A stretch of DNA of 60,000 nt from Tubulanus polymorphus (lineage: Eukaryota; Nemertea; Palaeonemertea; Tubulaniformes; Tubulanidae), in NCBI RefSeq assembly GCF_964204645.1, contig NC_134032.1, forward strand, positions 252,501-312,500, read 5' to 3'. The notes beneath the pieces are model-generated. The model did no database searches. It had not been told where the DNA came from and saw only the letters and a list, made by a program, of their open reading frames with translations. Every line of letters begins with the position of its first letter. Within the stretch, counting starts at the first letter, position 1. The position numbers were made by a program, and so were the translations under genes. This document shows, piece by piece, positions 1 through 11,300 of this stretch.

Positions 1-2995
1 AAAAGGAAACTTGATATACATGAAATTATTACGATCAATTCTTATTGAAATATTTTGTCATTTTAGGATATCTTCTTTTAATCATTGCAGCCAAATTTCA
101 ACTATGCGAAAAAACCCAGTTTGAGAACATCTACTCGTCAAAAATCTACCAACTTGAACAGCGCACGAGGCCAACAGAATCAAACTCATTAACCAATAAA
201 CTAATAAGATAATCGCCGATAATGAAACCAGCAATCTTAAAAGGAAACTTGATATACATGAAATTATTACGATCAATTCTTATTGAAATATTTTGTCATT
301 TTAGGATATCTTCTTTTAATAATTGCAGCCAAATTTCAACTATGCGAAAAAACCCAGTTTGAGAACATCTACTCGTCAAAAATCTACCAACTTGAACAGC
401 GCACGAGGCCAACAGAATCAAACTCATTAACCAATAAACTAATAAGATAATCGCCGATAATGAAACCAGCAATCTTAAAAGGAAACTTGATATACATGAA
501 ATTATTACGATCAATTCTTATTGAAATATTTTGTCATTTTAGGATATCTTCTTTTAATCATTGCAGCCAAATTTCAACTATGCGAAAAAACCCAGTTTGA
601 GAACATCTACTCGTCAAAAATCTACCAACTTGAACAGCGCACGAGGCCAACAGAATCAAACTCATTAACCAATAAACTAATAAGATAATCGCCGATAATG
701 AAACCAGCAATCTTAAAAGGAAACTTGATATACATGAAATTATTTCGATCAATTCTTATTGAAATATTTTGTCATTTTAGGATATCTTCTTTTAATCATT
801 GCAGCCAAATTTCAACTATGCAAAAAAACCCAGCTTGAGAACATCTACTCGTCAAAAATCGACCAACTTGAACAGCGCACAGCTAACTAGGATCCAACTC
901 ATTAACCAATCAACTAATAAGATAATCGCAGATTATGAAACCAGCAATCATAAAAGGAAACTTGATATACATGAAATTATTACCATTAATTCTTATTGAA
1001 ATATTTTGTCATTACAGGATATCTTCTTTTAATTATTGCAGCTAAATATCAACTATAAGAAGAAACCCAGCTTGAGATCAACTACTCGTCCAAAATCTAC
1101 CAACTTGAACAGCGCACGAGGCCTACAGAATCGAACTCATTAACCAATCAACTAATACGATAATCACCAATAACGAAACCAGCAATCATAAAAGGTAACT
1201 TGATATACATGAAATTATTACGATCAATTCTTATTGAAATATTTTGTCATTTTAGGATATCTTCTTTTAATCATTGCAGCCAAATTTCAACTATGCGAAA
1301 AAACCCAGTTTGAGAACATCTACTCGTCAAAAATCTACCAACTTGAACAGCGCACAAGGCCAACAGAATCAAACTCATTAACCAATAAACTAATAAGATA
1401 ATCGCCGATAATGAAACCAGCAATCTTAAAAGGAAACTTGATATACATGAAATTATTACCATTAATTCTTATTGAAATATTTTGTCATTGCAGGATATCT
1501 TCTTTTAATCATTGCAGCCAAATATCAACTATAAGAAGAAACCCAGTTTGAGAACATCTACTCGTCAAAAATCTACCAACTTGAACAGCGCACGAGGCCA
1601 ACAGAATCAAACTCATTAACCAATAAACTAATAAGATAATCGCCGATAATGAAACCAGCAATCTTAAAAGGAAACTTGATATACATGAAATTATTACCAT
1701 TAATTCTTATTGAAATATTTTGTCATTGCAGGATATCTTCTTTTAATCATTGCAGCCAAATATCAACTATAAGAAGAAACCCAGTTTGAGAACATCTACT
1801 CGTCAAAAATCTACCAACTTGAACAGCGCACGAGGCCAACAGAATCAAACTCATTAACCAATAAACTAATAAGATAATCGCCGATAATGAAACCAGCAAT
1901 CTTAAAAGGAAACTTGATATACATGAAATTATTACCATTAATTCTTATTGAAATATTTTGTCATTACAGGATATCTTCTTTTAATTATTGCAGCTAAATA
2001 TCAACTATGCGAAAAAACCCAGTTTGAGAACATCTACTCGTCAAAAATCTACCAACTGGAACAGCGAACGGATGAGGCCAACTAACTAACCAACTAATAG
2101 GATAATCGCCGATAACGAACCCAACAATCATAAAAGGTAACTTGATATACGTGAAATTATTTCGATTAATTCTTATTGAAATATTTTGTCATTACAGGAT
2201 ATCTTCTTCTAATCATTGCAGCTAAATATCAACTATAAGAAGAAACCCAGCTTGAGATCAACTACTCGTCCAAAATCGACCAACTGGAACAGGGCACAGA
2301 TGAGGCCAACTAACTAACCAACTAATAGGATAATCACCATTAACGAAACCAGCAATCATAAAAGGTAACTTGATATACATGAAATTATTACGATCAATTC
2401 TTATTGAAATATTTTGTCATTTTAGGATATCTTCTTTTAATCATTGCAGCCAAATTTCTACTATGCGAAAAAACCCAGTTTGAGATCAACTACTCGTCAA
2501 AAATCGACCAACTTGAACAGCGCACAGCTAACTAGGATCCAACTCATTAACCAATCAACTAATAAGATAATCGCAGATTGTGAAACCAGCAATCTTAAAA
2601 GGTAACTTGATATACATGAAATTATTACCATTAATTCTTATTGAAATATTTTGTCATTACAGGATATCTTCTTTTAATCATTGCAGCTAAATATCAACTA
2701 TAAGAAGAAACCCAGCTTGAGATCAACTACTCGTCCAAAATCGACCAACTGGAACAGCGAACGGATGAGGCCAACAGAATCGAAGACATTAACCCACCAA
2801 CTTCAGATGATCCACACCGATAACGAACCAAGCAATCATAAAAGGTACACAACTTGATATACATGAAATTATTACGATTAATTCTTATTGAAATTGTCAT
2901 TACAGGAAATCTTCTTTTAATCATTGCAGCTAAATTTCAACTATAAGAAAAAACCCAGCTTGAGATCAACTACTCATCAGAAAATCTACAAGTAG
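1..2995. repeat. 238-bp tandem satellite, about 12.5 copies
   Basis: The block starting AAAAGGAAACTTGATATACA recurs at 1, 239, 477 and 715, giving a 238-bp period; later copies carry small indels. The left part is nearly identical between copies and the right part (after about 2000) is more diverged, as expected for an array homogenised at one end. Each unit contains two intron-acceptor-like tracts (a T-rich run ending TTTTAG, and TTTTAATCATTGCAG). The minus strand shows the same 63-64 codon hydrophobic frame in most copies. That frame is probably incidental. The array begins before the window. Confidence 0.95.
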
Positions 2996-3089
2996 ATGAA
3001 TACTGATTGACCCATTTGCTGATGAAAACTGCAGAAGCCCAGATTAGAAGTTGAGGGGCCAGCAACGGATTAATCACTCAACGATGGAT

Positions 3090-3330
3090 TCTTCTACAAA
3101 CGGTGGTTGATTTCTATAAAACATTTTATCAGGGGCAGCAGAGACAATAGTGAATCTTATAAACACTGATTCGAGCGACAAAGCTAATGGATTATCTCAT
3201 AAACACCGATATAGGATAAGCACTGTTTTAAAAGCAGCAGAGACAATAGTGTATCTTATTAGGAGCAGCATAAACAATAGTGCATGTTAGATCCAGGAGC
3301 GGCAAAGACAATAGCGGATTTCTGTCGTAA
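3090..3330. repeat. short degenerate repeats, GCAGCAGAGACAATAGTG type
   Basis: Four diverged copies of a motif like GCAGCAGAGACAATAGTG follow the satellite, mixed with ATCTTATAAACACTGAT fragments. No coding signal is visible. The surrounding 2996-4849 is AT-rich with no recognisable gene. Confidence 0.5.
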
Positions 3331-4849
3331 AGTATTGATTTTGTTGCTTATCACCCTTTTTCAAACCAGTCTGATTATAGTGTTTGCAAGGAAGTTGATA
3401 ATGTTTTATGCAATGTGAGAGTCTAATAAAAGCTAAGCTCCATTAATTCACGATTTTGGTCTTCGATCCTTGGTCAATAGATAAGTCAAGTTAGGTTAGT
3501 CACTAGGGGTAAATGGTCGCGTCGAGCGCCTAGTTTGGACTCGTAGGTCTGTTGAGTTAACTCCTAAACTGAGATATAGTTTCAACATGAATTGTGAGTT
3601 TAATCTTCAAACTTACCATAGTTAAACATAGTCAACTGTGGCTATTTTTCGGTGTAGATATCACATAGTTTGGAAACAGAACATAACGTTAGACCAGTGT
3701 TGATGTTCAAATATTAACTATGTGCTGAATTGTAGATGTACTAATTTAATGGCATTGATATTTTCGGAAGGCCCATGTAACCAATTTGACAAATTTGAAA
3801 TTGTAGATTTCGATTTTCACATTGACCTTTAAGCCTCCATCAATCTGTTTGATGATCATAGCTACGTTTTTGAAAAAAGCTTTAAAAGGAGACCATTATT
3901 TACATTTGAGAGGTAAAGCTAGGAATAACGAAGCATAAAGTTATAGCTAGGACTAATTTTGAACGTTTTAACATTGTTTATAGCTGTTTGAACTTCTTTT
4001 ATTGTAATTGGGAAATCCATATTACGAGATGGCTCTCGTGAATAATCACTTAGCTTCAAATCAGGTGTATAATGATTATTAAGGAGTGGCAGTGAATCAG
4101 TAGCGCTTTCTTAAAATGAGCCCAGAACTTTACAGTGAAAAAATGCCTGCAGTTGTAAATAGAGGAGTATAAATAATACATAACTACAAACTACAAGTAC
4201 ATAAATTAATTCTAAAAAATAAAAAAAACCCAATAAATAATAAATAGAATAAACAAAAATACAAACAATCAATAGATAAATAGTCTATTTACATGAAAAG
4301 GCATTTTTTCAAATATTTATCAACAAGGTTCTTCATCGAACAACCTTCCCTAAGTATAGTGAAAACCCGAGATCTTTTCTATTGTTATTCAAAGCATTCT
4401 ATCAACTCAGTTATTGTAATGAACAAAACAAATAACCATAAACCTTAACTAAATCGAACACACTTAAAAATATAACTGATATGATAGAATGCTTTCAATA
4501 ACTGTGATGAAAGATCGACCCGTCCTTTCAACTAGCCGCGCTCAATCACTGCTGTGACTGTTTATTGTTATACTGGGGTAACTGTCTAAAATCTGGTAAA
4601 TACTTTTTACTTTTTAGAAAGAATGTCAAACAGCTATAAACTTAGTTATTGATGTTATTGATTAGTTACCGATTGTATAATTACGTTGATCTTTTCAAAG
4701 CTGGAAGAAAAAACGTCAGAATAGTTAGAATGTAATGTCAAGGTGTTAGGTAATCTTTAAGTCAGGGCAAAGTTGGCAAAATTCTAGTTTTCTAGTGAAA
4801 GTAATGTTAATTAACATGAAATTAAGACTGATTAATTGATACTAAGATT

Positions 4850-5540
4850 TCCAGAGTGAATCTGTATGTTCCATCTCTAGTTTTAATGCTTTTATGTTGG
4901 AGACTGTTATTGTAACACAGTTTGCGTGTTTGGAAATTAGGAACTTGCTTAATGATTCCTCGATTAAGATATTATTGTTGTGTGAATAAAACGATGTTTT
5001 ATGGATAAAAGTTTACAATTCTTTGTGTATTTTTGTTATTTTCCTATTGATGCAAATTGTATAAATCAGCTGTAGTGGAAATGTATCATATATAAAGACT
5101 TATTAATACATTACATGTAACTTTTGTGGTTTTAAAGTTAGTACAATTTCATACATAGTACATTTTTAATAGAAATAAAATTACTATTAAAATTTGAGAA
5201 AATTAGCTAAAAGTTAATAATATGATATGTGAAATAAAATGATGTAAAAATGTAAATCAGATTGATTACTTAATCCTACGCTTTCCAGAGTATTTGGCCA
5301 GGTTTATCTCTGGTTTTAGTGCGGGGGCCATGGACTATCGAGTCAATGTTTGGGCCATAGACTTTTTTGTTTTAGAGTTTATGTTGGACCATGGGCGTCT
5401 TGTTTATAGTTTATACGCCTATGGTGGTTGGACTAGTTGTTTTTGAAAGTCCACGTGTTTGAGGAGCTTACATAATAATTCCTCGAGCACTCCTGGCATT
5501 TTGTATAATTGTTGTATGAGAATAAATGATTTATTTTGAA
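4850..5540 (+). other. two diverged copies of a 3'UTR-like block with AATAAA
   Basis: The stretch 4850-5035 and the stretch 5275-5540 share an ordered set of words: CCAGAGT, ATCTCTRGTTTTA, then GTGTTTG(G/A), ATTCCTCGA, TTGTTGTRTGAG/GAATAAA. Each ends in an AATAAA hexamer on the + strand followed by T-rich sequence. This looks like a duplicated 3' end of an upstream + strand transcript or a decayed transposon tail. No coding exon is seen next to it. Confidence 0.4.
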
Positions 5541-5561
5541 ATTTGTTAAGTTTTATATAGC

Positions 5562-5659
5562 AACTCCTGGATAAAGGCCTAAATCGATTTAAGATAAACT
5601 GAATTAGTGAAGAAATTAAATCGATTTAAGTGTTAAACCTTTTTTATCAAACTGGGCGG
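5562..5659. repeat. foldback element, family D, partial
   Basis: Contains GGCCTAAATCGATTTAAGAT and the inverted word ATCGATTTAAGTGTTAAACC, ending in TCAAACTGGGCGG. The complete relative lies at 54252-54361. Confidence 0.6.
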
Positions 5660-7013
5660 TGATTGCTGTTGGCCAATCAGTTTCACCCATGGATCTCAAT
5701 GGAGTTGTAGGTAGTGTAAAAAAGATAATCTGTAAATCCAGTGTCCGTTAATCAACAGTTATTATACTACCTACAACACTGATTCGAGCCCCTGTGTTTT
5801 ATTCTTGCAATGTACTTTTAATTTTCAACCCAGGGATCCCACCAACTGGTCCGCTGGCAAACTTTTCACATTCGGAAGACATAATTATGTGATTATATGA
5901 TTTAATGGCAAATCCAATGGCCCTTGAGGAATACCATAACCTAGAAGTAGCCATTCAGGCATTTATGACTCTTTTCTGGGGTTGAGCGTCGAGGTTTACG
6001 GGCTCTTTAAGCTCGGTTCAAAAAGGCGCTCCCAAAGCATAAATCCACAACCGTGATTTAGACACCGCTTCAGCCGCAGTTTAGTGTAGCGCGGTTACGA
6101 ATCAACCCGGTAGTGTTGACGTGGAGTAGGAAGTGATTCGTGATTTTGGGATTTTTTTTTCTATTTTTGCGGTATTTTCGTGTATTTCGAGGCGGTAAAC
6201 TTGCTTCGTTTAAGTCTGGATACATTTTACAGGTAAAAATAAGTAAGAAGGATGCATTTTCTGTAAATATTTGAGCATCGAGCAAGTATGACGGGGTGAC
6301 GGCTGCCTTAAAGCCTATTTTTCCATGCATGGTTAAACTCTTCGCCTTCATTTTCTTGTCTCAGTCTTTTGACGACGTTACACTCAAACATCACGTGTCT
6401 GATGTCCCAAACACGTAGTAAGACTAATTGTAGTTGATTTTCAAAACGAACTTTTCAATAATGGAACAATGTTAATGTAGACCTTACCAAGTTTTGAAAG
6501 GGAAAGGGGGTTTCGTTGCCAATTCAAGGGTAACTTTTAACTTAATGCTTTGGCCCCAAATCTACAGTACGATTTCAATATGAAATAAAATTGGAGTTGA
6601 TTTTCTTTCCAGTTTCATTGACAACATTTAATGTGTTCCTTATTAAGTCACTAACAATTTGAGAGTGAAAAAAAAGAGAAAAGGAATTATGTAAAAAAGC
6701 TAGACAATTTCAGGGCATATGAAGTCAGGAAAACAACTTTCAAATAAGAGTGGCCACCTTGATGAATTCAGTTGTTGGTCATTTGTTGTTCGATGATTAA
6801 ATCTTTTAACCACAATCAATTGATATCAAGTAATTGTGACTTGGATCTCATGGACCTCGTTTATTTAATACATTGCCAGTGGGCGTGAGAACAGTTGAAA
6901 ACATCGAGACCAAACTTGGCTAGATAAAAGGGATGGTGAACGAGTTTTCGCAATAGCAATTTACTAAAGACTTTTATTGGTTCTCGGGCTTCTGACACAA
7001 GATTGTCAATCCA
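5660..7013. other. intergenic stretch, nothing recognised
   Basis: AT-rich sequence upstream of VPS13B. A 93-codon minus-strand frame at 6070-6351 begins with ATG, but it matches no family I recognise and lacks the CpG-rich codon use of the real exons here. It could be a first exon of a divergent gene, but nothing supports this beyond the open frame. Confidence 0.3.
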
Positions 7014-7180
7014 TAGGTCTGTCTGTATGTCTATGCATCAGTCTTGTGTGTCTTTCTGCATGTCTGTGTGTCTGTCTGTCTGTCTGTCAGTCTGTCTGTC
7101 GTCTGTCTGTCTGTCTGTCTGTCTGTCGTCTATCTGTCTGTCTATCTGTCTGTCGTCTATCTGTCTGTCTGTCTCTTAGC
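7014..7180 (+). repeat. (TGTC)n microsatellite
   Basis: About 165 bp of TGTCTG-type repeats interrupted by CGTC and TATC variants, some 270 bp upstream of the VPS13B start codon. Confidence 0.95.
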
Positions 7181-7268
7181 CTTGTTAGTAGTGGGTCGAT
7201 CTTGATGAAACTTTGGTGCATTGTCAGTACGGGGGTCTAGTTATGCAGTGTATAGAGTTGGCCCAGTT

Positions 7269-7281
7269 CGCCACCTAGTGG
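7269..7281 (-). promoter_or_regulatory. CTCF-like core site upstream of VPS13B
   Basis: The + strand reads CGCCACCTAGTGG; its complement CCACTAGGTGGCG fits the conserved bilaterian CTCF core CCASYAGRKGGCR at every position. It sits about 170 bp 5' of the VPS13B ATG. Binding is inference. Confidence 0.45.
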
Positions 7282-7452
7282 CAGAACTAGGCACTAAGAA
7301 CTCAATTTTTCAGCCATATGACCTTGGAGATTATTTGATAATTTTAACCATTTTCTCCTAGGGTTTGATTGCACAACATCTGATGAGACGGTGATAAATA
7401 ACGAGACAATTTTCAGCAATTTGACGTAAATATATCGCTGATCGGCGTCAAC

Positions 7453-8383
7453 ATGTTCAAACTGGAATCGTATATAACTCCGTTATTGATGGGCTACATC
7501 GACAAATACGTGAAACTGCGGCCGGAGGATATGCAGCTGTCTCTGTGGGGCGACATCGTACTGACGAATCTCGACCTGCGCCTGGACGCGATCGAACACG
7601 CCATCAACCTGCCGATCACGTTCAAGAGTGGTCACATCCACGAGCTGCGCCTTCACGTACCGTGGACGTCGCTCGGCTCGGAGCCGGTCGTCATAACGAT
7701 CAACACGATCGAATGCGTGTTGAAACTGCGCGACGATTCGGACTCGTCCGCCGGCGTCGACGAAAGTCCGGCGTCCGCCGTTTCCTCGTCGCCGAAATCG
7801 ACGAAGAAAAGACAGTCGGACGAAGTCCCGCCCGGTTATATCCAGAGTTTAGTGAATCGCGTCGTGAACAATTTCGGCGTCGTCGTTAACAACTTGATTT
7901 TGAAGTTCGTCGAGGAGGATGTGGTTTTATCGGTGAATGTGAAATCAGCCGAGTGTTACAGCGCGGACGCCGCGTGGAGTCGCACGTTCGTCGAGATCGC
8001 GCGACCCGACATGATCCTGCGCAAGGCGTTGAACTTCTGCGACTTGACCGTCTGCCTCGACCGTCGCGGCGCCAGCGGTAAGATCGACGCGTACCAGGAC
8101 CCGATGCTGTATCGATGTTCGTTGTCGTGTCGCATGCACCTGCGTTACGATACGCCCCACTCGAAGACGCCGGCCGTCACGCGATTCGACGTCAGCTGCG
8201 ACCGATTCGACGTGTCGCTCACCGACACGCAGGTGCCGATGTTCTTTCGTCTGGTCGAGCTGTGGACGGCGATTTACTACGGCGCGCTAGGTGGCGCCGC
8301 AGTCGGCGAACCGGAGCGCAAGAAGACGTACGCGAAAACGCAACAGGCTTCGGACAGCGCCGTCAACTCTAAAACAACGGAAG
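7453..8383 (+). CDS. VPS13B: VPS13B exon 1, residues 1-310
   Basis: Opens at ATG 7453 and ends at AAG|GTAATA, phase 1. Encodes the chorein_N domain plus the start of the bridge. The stretch VVNNFGVVVNNLILKFVEED and RKALNFCDLTVCLDRRGASG follow the family closely. At 931 nt it is the longest exon; it is unusual for a vertebrate VPS13B, where this part is split over several exons. Confidence 0.95.
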
Positions 8384-11300
8384 GTAATATTACGTTTACT
8401 TTCAGGGCTGACTTAATTCTTACCCTGGGGCCGGTTGCATAGTCATGGCTTAGACTTAAGACAAACTTAGTTCTATAGACAATCTAACAACTTAAGACTA
8501 GTTTAAGTTCATTTTGATTCTATAACCAATCTAACAACTGCTGCCAGAATGATGTACTGGCGACATCTTCCGTAAGTGTCTATTTGATGATGTCACATGG
8601 AAGGTTGAGAAGGGAATGCTCCAAAGAGGTCATACTTGCGAAGATAAGGGCATTTCATTGACAAGGGGCCAGTTGCATAGTCATGGCTTAGATTTAAGAC
8701 AAACTTAGTTCTATAGACAATCTAACAACTCAAGACCAGTCTTAAGAGTTAAGACCACATTTTGACTTAAGTCACGACTATGCAACTGGCCTTTGATTGG
8801 TTTGAACCCTTTCATTTCTGACTTATTGATACTCGAATGTGCTGGATATGATTTTTGAAAATTCTGAAAAGGTAGAGTTCTAGACCCCAGAATATATTCC
8901 ATAGAAGCATCCCTTGATAGGGGAGGTATCCTTGCTCTTGATAGGGGAGGTATCCTTGCTCTTGATAGGGGAGGTATCCTTGCTCTTGATAGGGGAGGTA
9001 TCCTTGCTCTTGATAGGGGAGGTATCCTTGCTCTTGATAGGGGAGGTATCCTTGCTCTTGATAGGGGAGGTATCCTTGCTCTTGATAGGGGAGGTATCCT
9101 TGCTCTTGATAGGGGAGGTATCCTTGCTCTTGATAGGGGAGGTATCCTTGCTCTTGATAGGGGAGGTATCCTTGAAAAATGCACTTTCTGAGAGTATCAG
9201 TGTTGAAATGACGGCAGGTTTTTTGTCGATCTCTGCCTCGACACGAAGGGTGCGACCTAAATGGGTGCTTGCGTTACGCGGCCTTTCTGGCTTTGCTAGG
9301 CTAGGCGTAGATTTTATGTTTACCTCTTCTATGCAAATAAACATTGAATTGAATGAGATGTCCGGGTTCCAGAAAATACCACCCCCCCCCCCCCCGTTGA
9401 AAGAGTTTAAAACTCGATCGTCTGCTATATTTCAGAAGCTCAAACCGACCACCATTTACACATCGACGATCAGCAGGGTTGGGCGTCGTGGGCGTGGTCG
9501 TATGTTCCGCAAGTGATGCCCGAATTCGAAACGACAGACGAGGACGACGAGGGCAGCGATAGCTCGACGGAACCGCCGCAGAAAAAACCTCCCGTGCTCG
9601 CGTTTGGAATTTATATCAAACACGCTGCCCTGACGTTCAAGGTACGTTGTTTAATTATAGAACTTAAAAAAAAATGCCACCAAAAAATGTGAAATAGATA
9701 AAAGTCCTTAAGAAAAGCCCTCTTTTAGCCTAAATTTTTCGGAAGTTTCCTGGGGCGGGCCCGGATACCCCTATTGAAGGGGCTAACCCCTTCATATGAT
9801 CCATCCTTGTATTCATTGATAGGCGTACAGAAGTTTAGAAAGAGTTCATAGTTGATTTTATATCGTCCCTCATATCTTGGTAGTTATGCCTTCAAAGCCC
9901 CTCGAATAATAATAATAATAATAATAATAATGGTGTGATTTCTGTAATACAGGTATCCTAACTCAAAATTCGGCATTATTACCCTGAGCCTATAACTCTA
10001 TTCCATGCATCATTCTTCTCTCCCTGGGTAGAAGTAACACCGAGCTGCTAATAAGCGCTCGCCTCAGGAGTCTTCTATCAGGCCAGGTACCCATTTACTC
10101 CTGGGTGGAGAGAGGCAGTGAGGATAAGTGTCTTGCCCGAGGACACAACGGGGTTTGAACCCACGACCTGGCTTCCCACAGTGTAACGGTCTATTTGAAT
10201 TCTATAATTGCTTCCTAAATCCCCCTATGACATCATCATATGTATTTAAATCCCCCTATGACATCATCGACTGTATGTGAAATAAGGGCCAACATGTGGA
10301 TAGGAATAATCCCCCTATGACATTTGACAAATAGATGACATGTCCGCGTATGAATCCGTATCCTTCTTTTCCAGTTGACGGAAGTAGTCCGCGAGTCGCG
10401 TTACTACGGTTCGCAGCGCGTCGCGTTTCACAAATTCGCCGCGTTGGAAGGCGACGGAATCGCGTTGGAGATGCTGCTGCGCGGCGCGTCGTTCTTCGAC
10501 TGTCAGCTGGGTATCACTAGTTCACGGATGTACGAGATCGGGCCGTGCCTGTGCGGCGAGAAAGCCTCCGATGATTCGTCGACGAAGGTAAATTAAAAGT
10601 GCGGCTCCGACAGTGTCATTGGTTGGGTAGCTTGGTTTACGGGAACCACCTACTACACTGGCAGTCCGACTGGTGGCGCTATCATCCATTGTATCGATTG
10701 GGAAAAAAGCTTTGTGACATAAAATTGCACTAGCCCGGGGGACAAGTGATAATGATAACCTACTTGCCCTGATGAGAATTAACTTGCCCTAATGATAATA
10801 TACTTGCCCTAATGAGATTATACTTGCCCTAATGAGATTATACTTGCCCCGGCAATTGCACAAGTGCTTAGATCGGACCTGTTGAAGAATCCTAGATTTA
10901 GACGCGTGTTTATTGTTTTAGGGCGAAACGTTTTTTCAAAGCGGCGTCACTCAAACCGGCGACCCGGTGCATTACATCGAACAGTCGTTATTCGACCCGG
11001 GCGGTGCCGAAAACTCGGGCGCACGGGCTGATTTCATATTCACGCGAGACGCGCACCAAGTGGCGTTCACCGAGTCGGCCATGTTGGATCGTTACGGCTG
11101 TTTTTGGTTCGACTATCTGTTCACCGTCGAGGACAATCTTGAAGTGGAAGAAATGCTCGGAGGTAAGAATAATCGTCCGCAACGACCCGTTAAGCCTTCC
11201 ATTACCCTAAACTACTTGATGATTGATAGAGATTTCCATCCCAGTGCGGTGTATAATGAGCATACCTCTTAAATGCATCTACAGTGCAGTGCGGTGTATC

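Noticed and set aside
82-1938. Repeated minus-strand 63-64 codon hydrophobic frames as a gene family
   Set aside because: They recur only because the 238-bp satellite is duplicated; no splice or promoter context.
6977-7240. Cys/Ser/Val-rich frame as a cysteine-rich peptide
   Set aside because: It is the TGTC microsatellite.
7545-8372. Overlapping frames within VPS13B exon 1
   Set aside because: Shadow frames of the CpG-rich exon.
8711-9516. Overlapping frames with IGEVSLLL or KDTSPIKS repeats
   Set aside because: By-products of the 24-bp minisatellite in intron 1.
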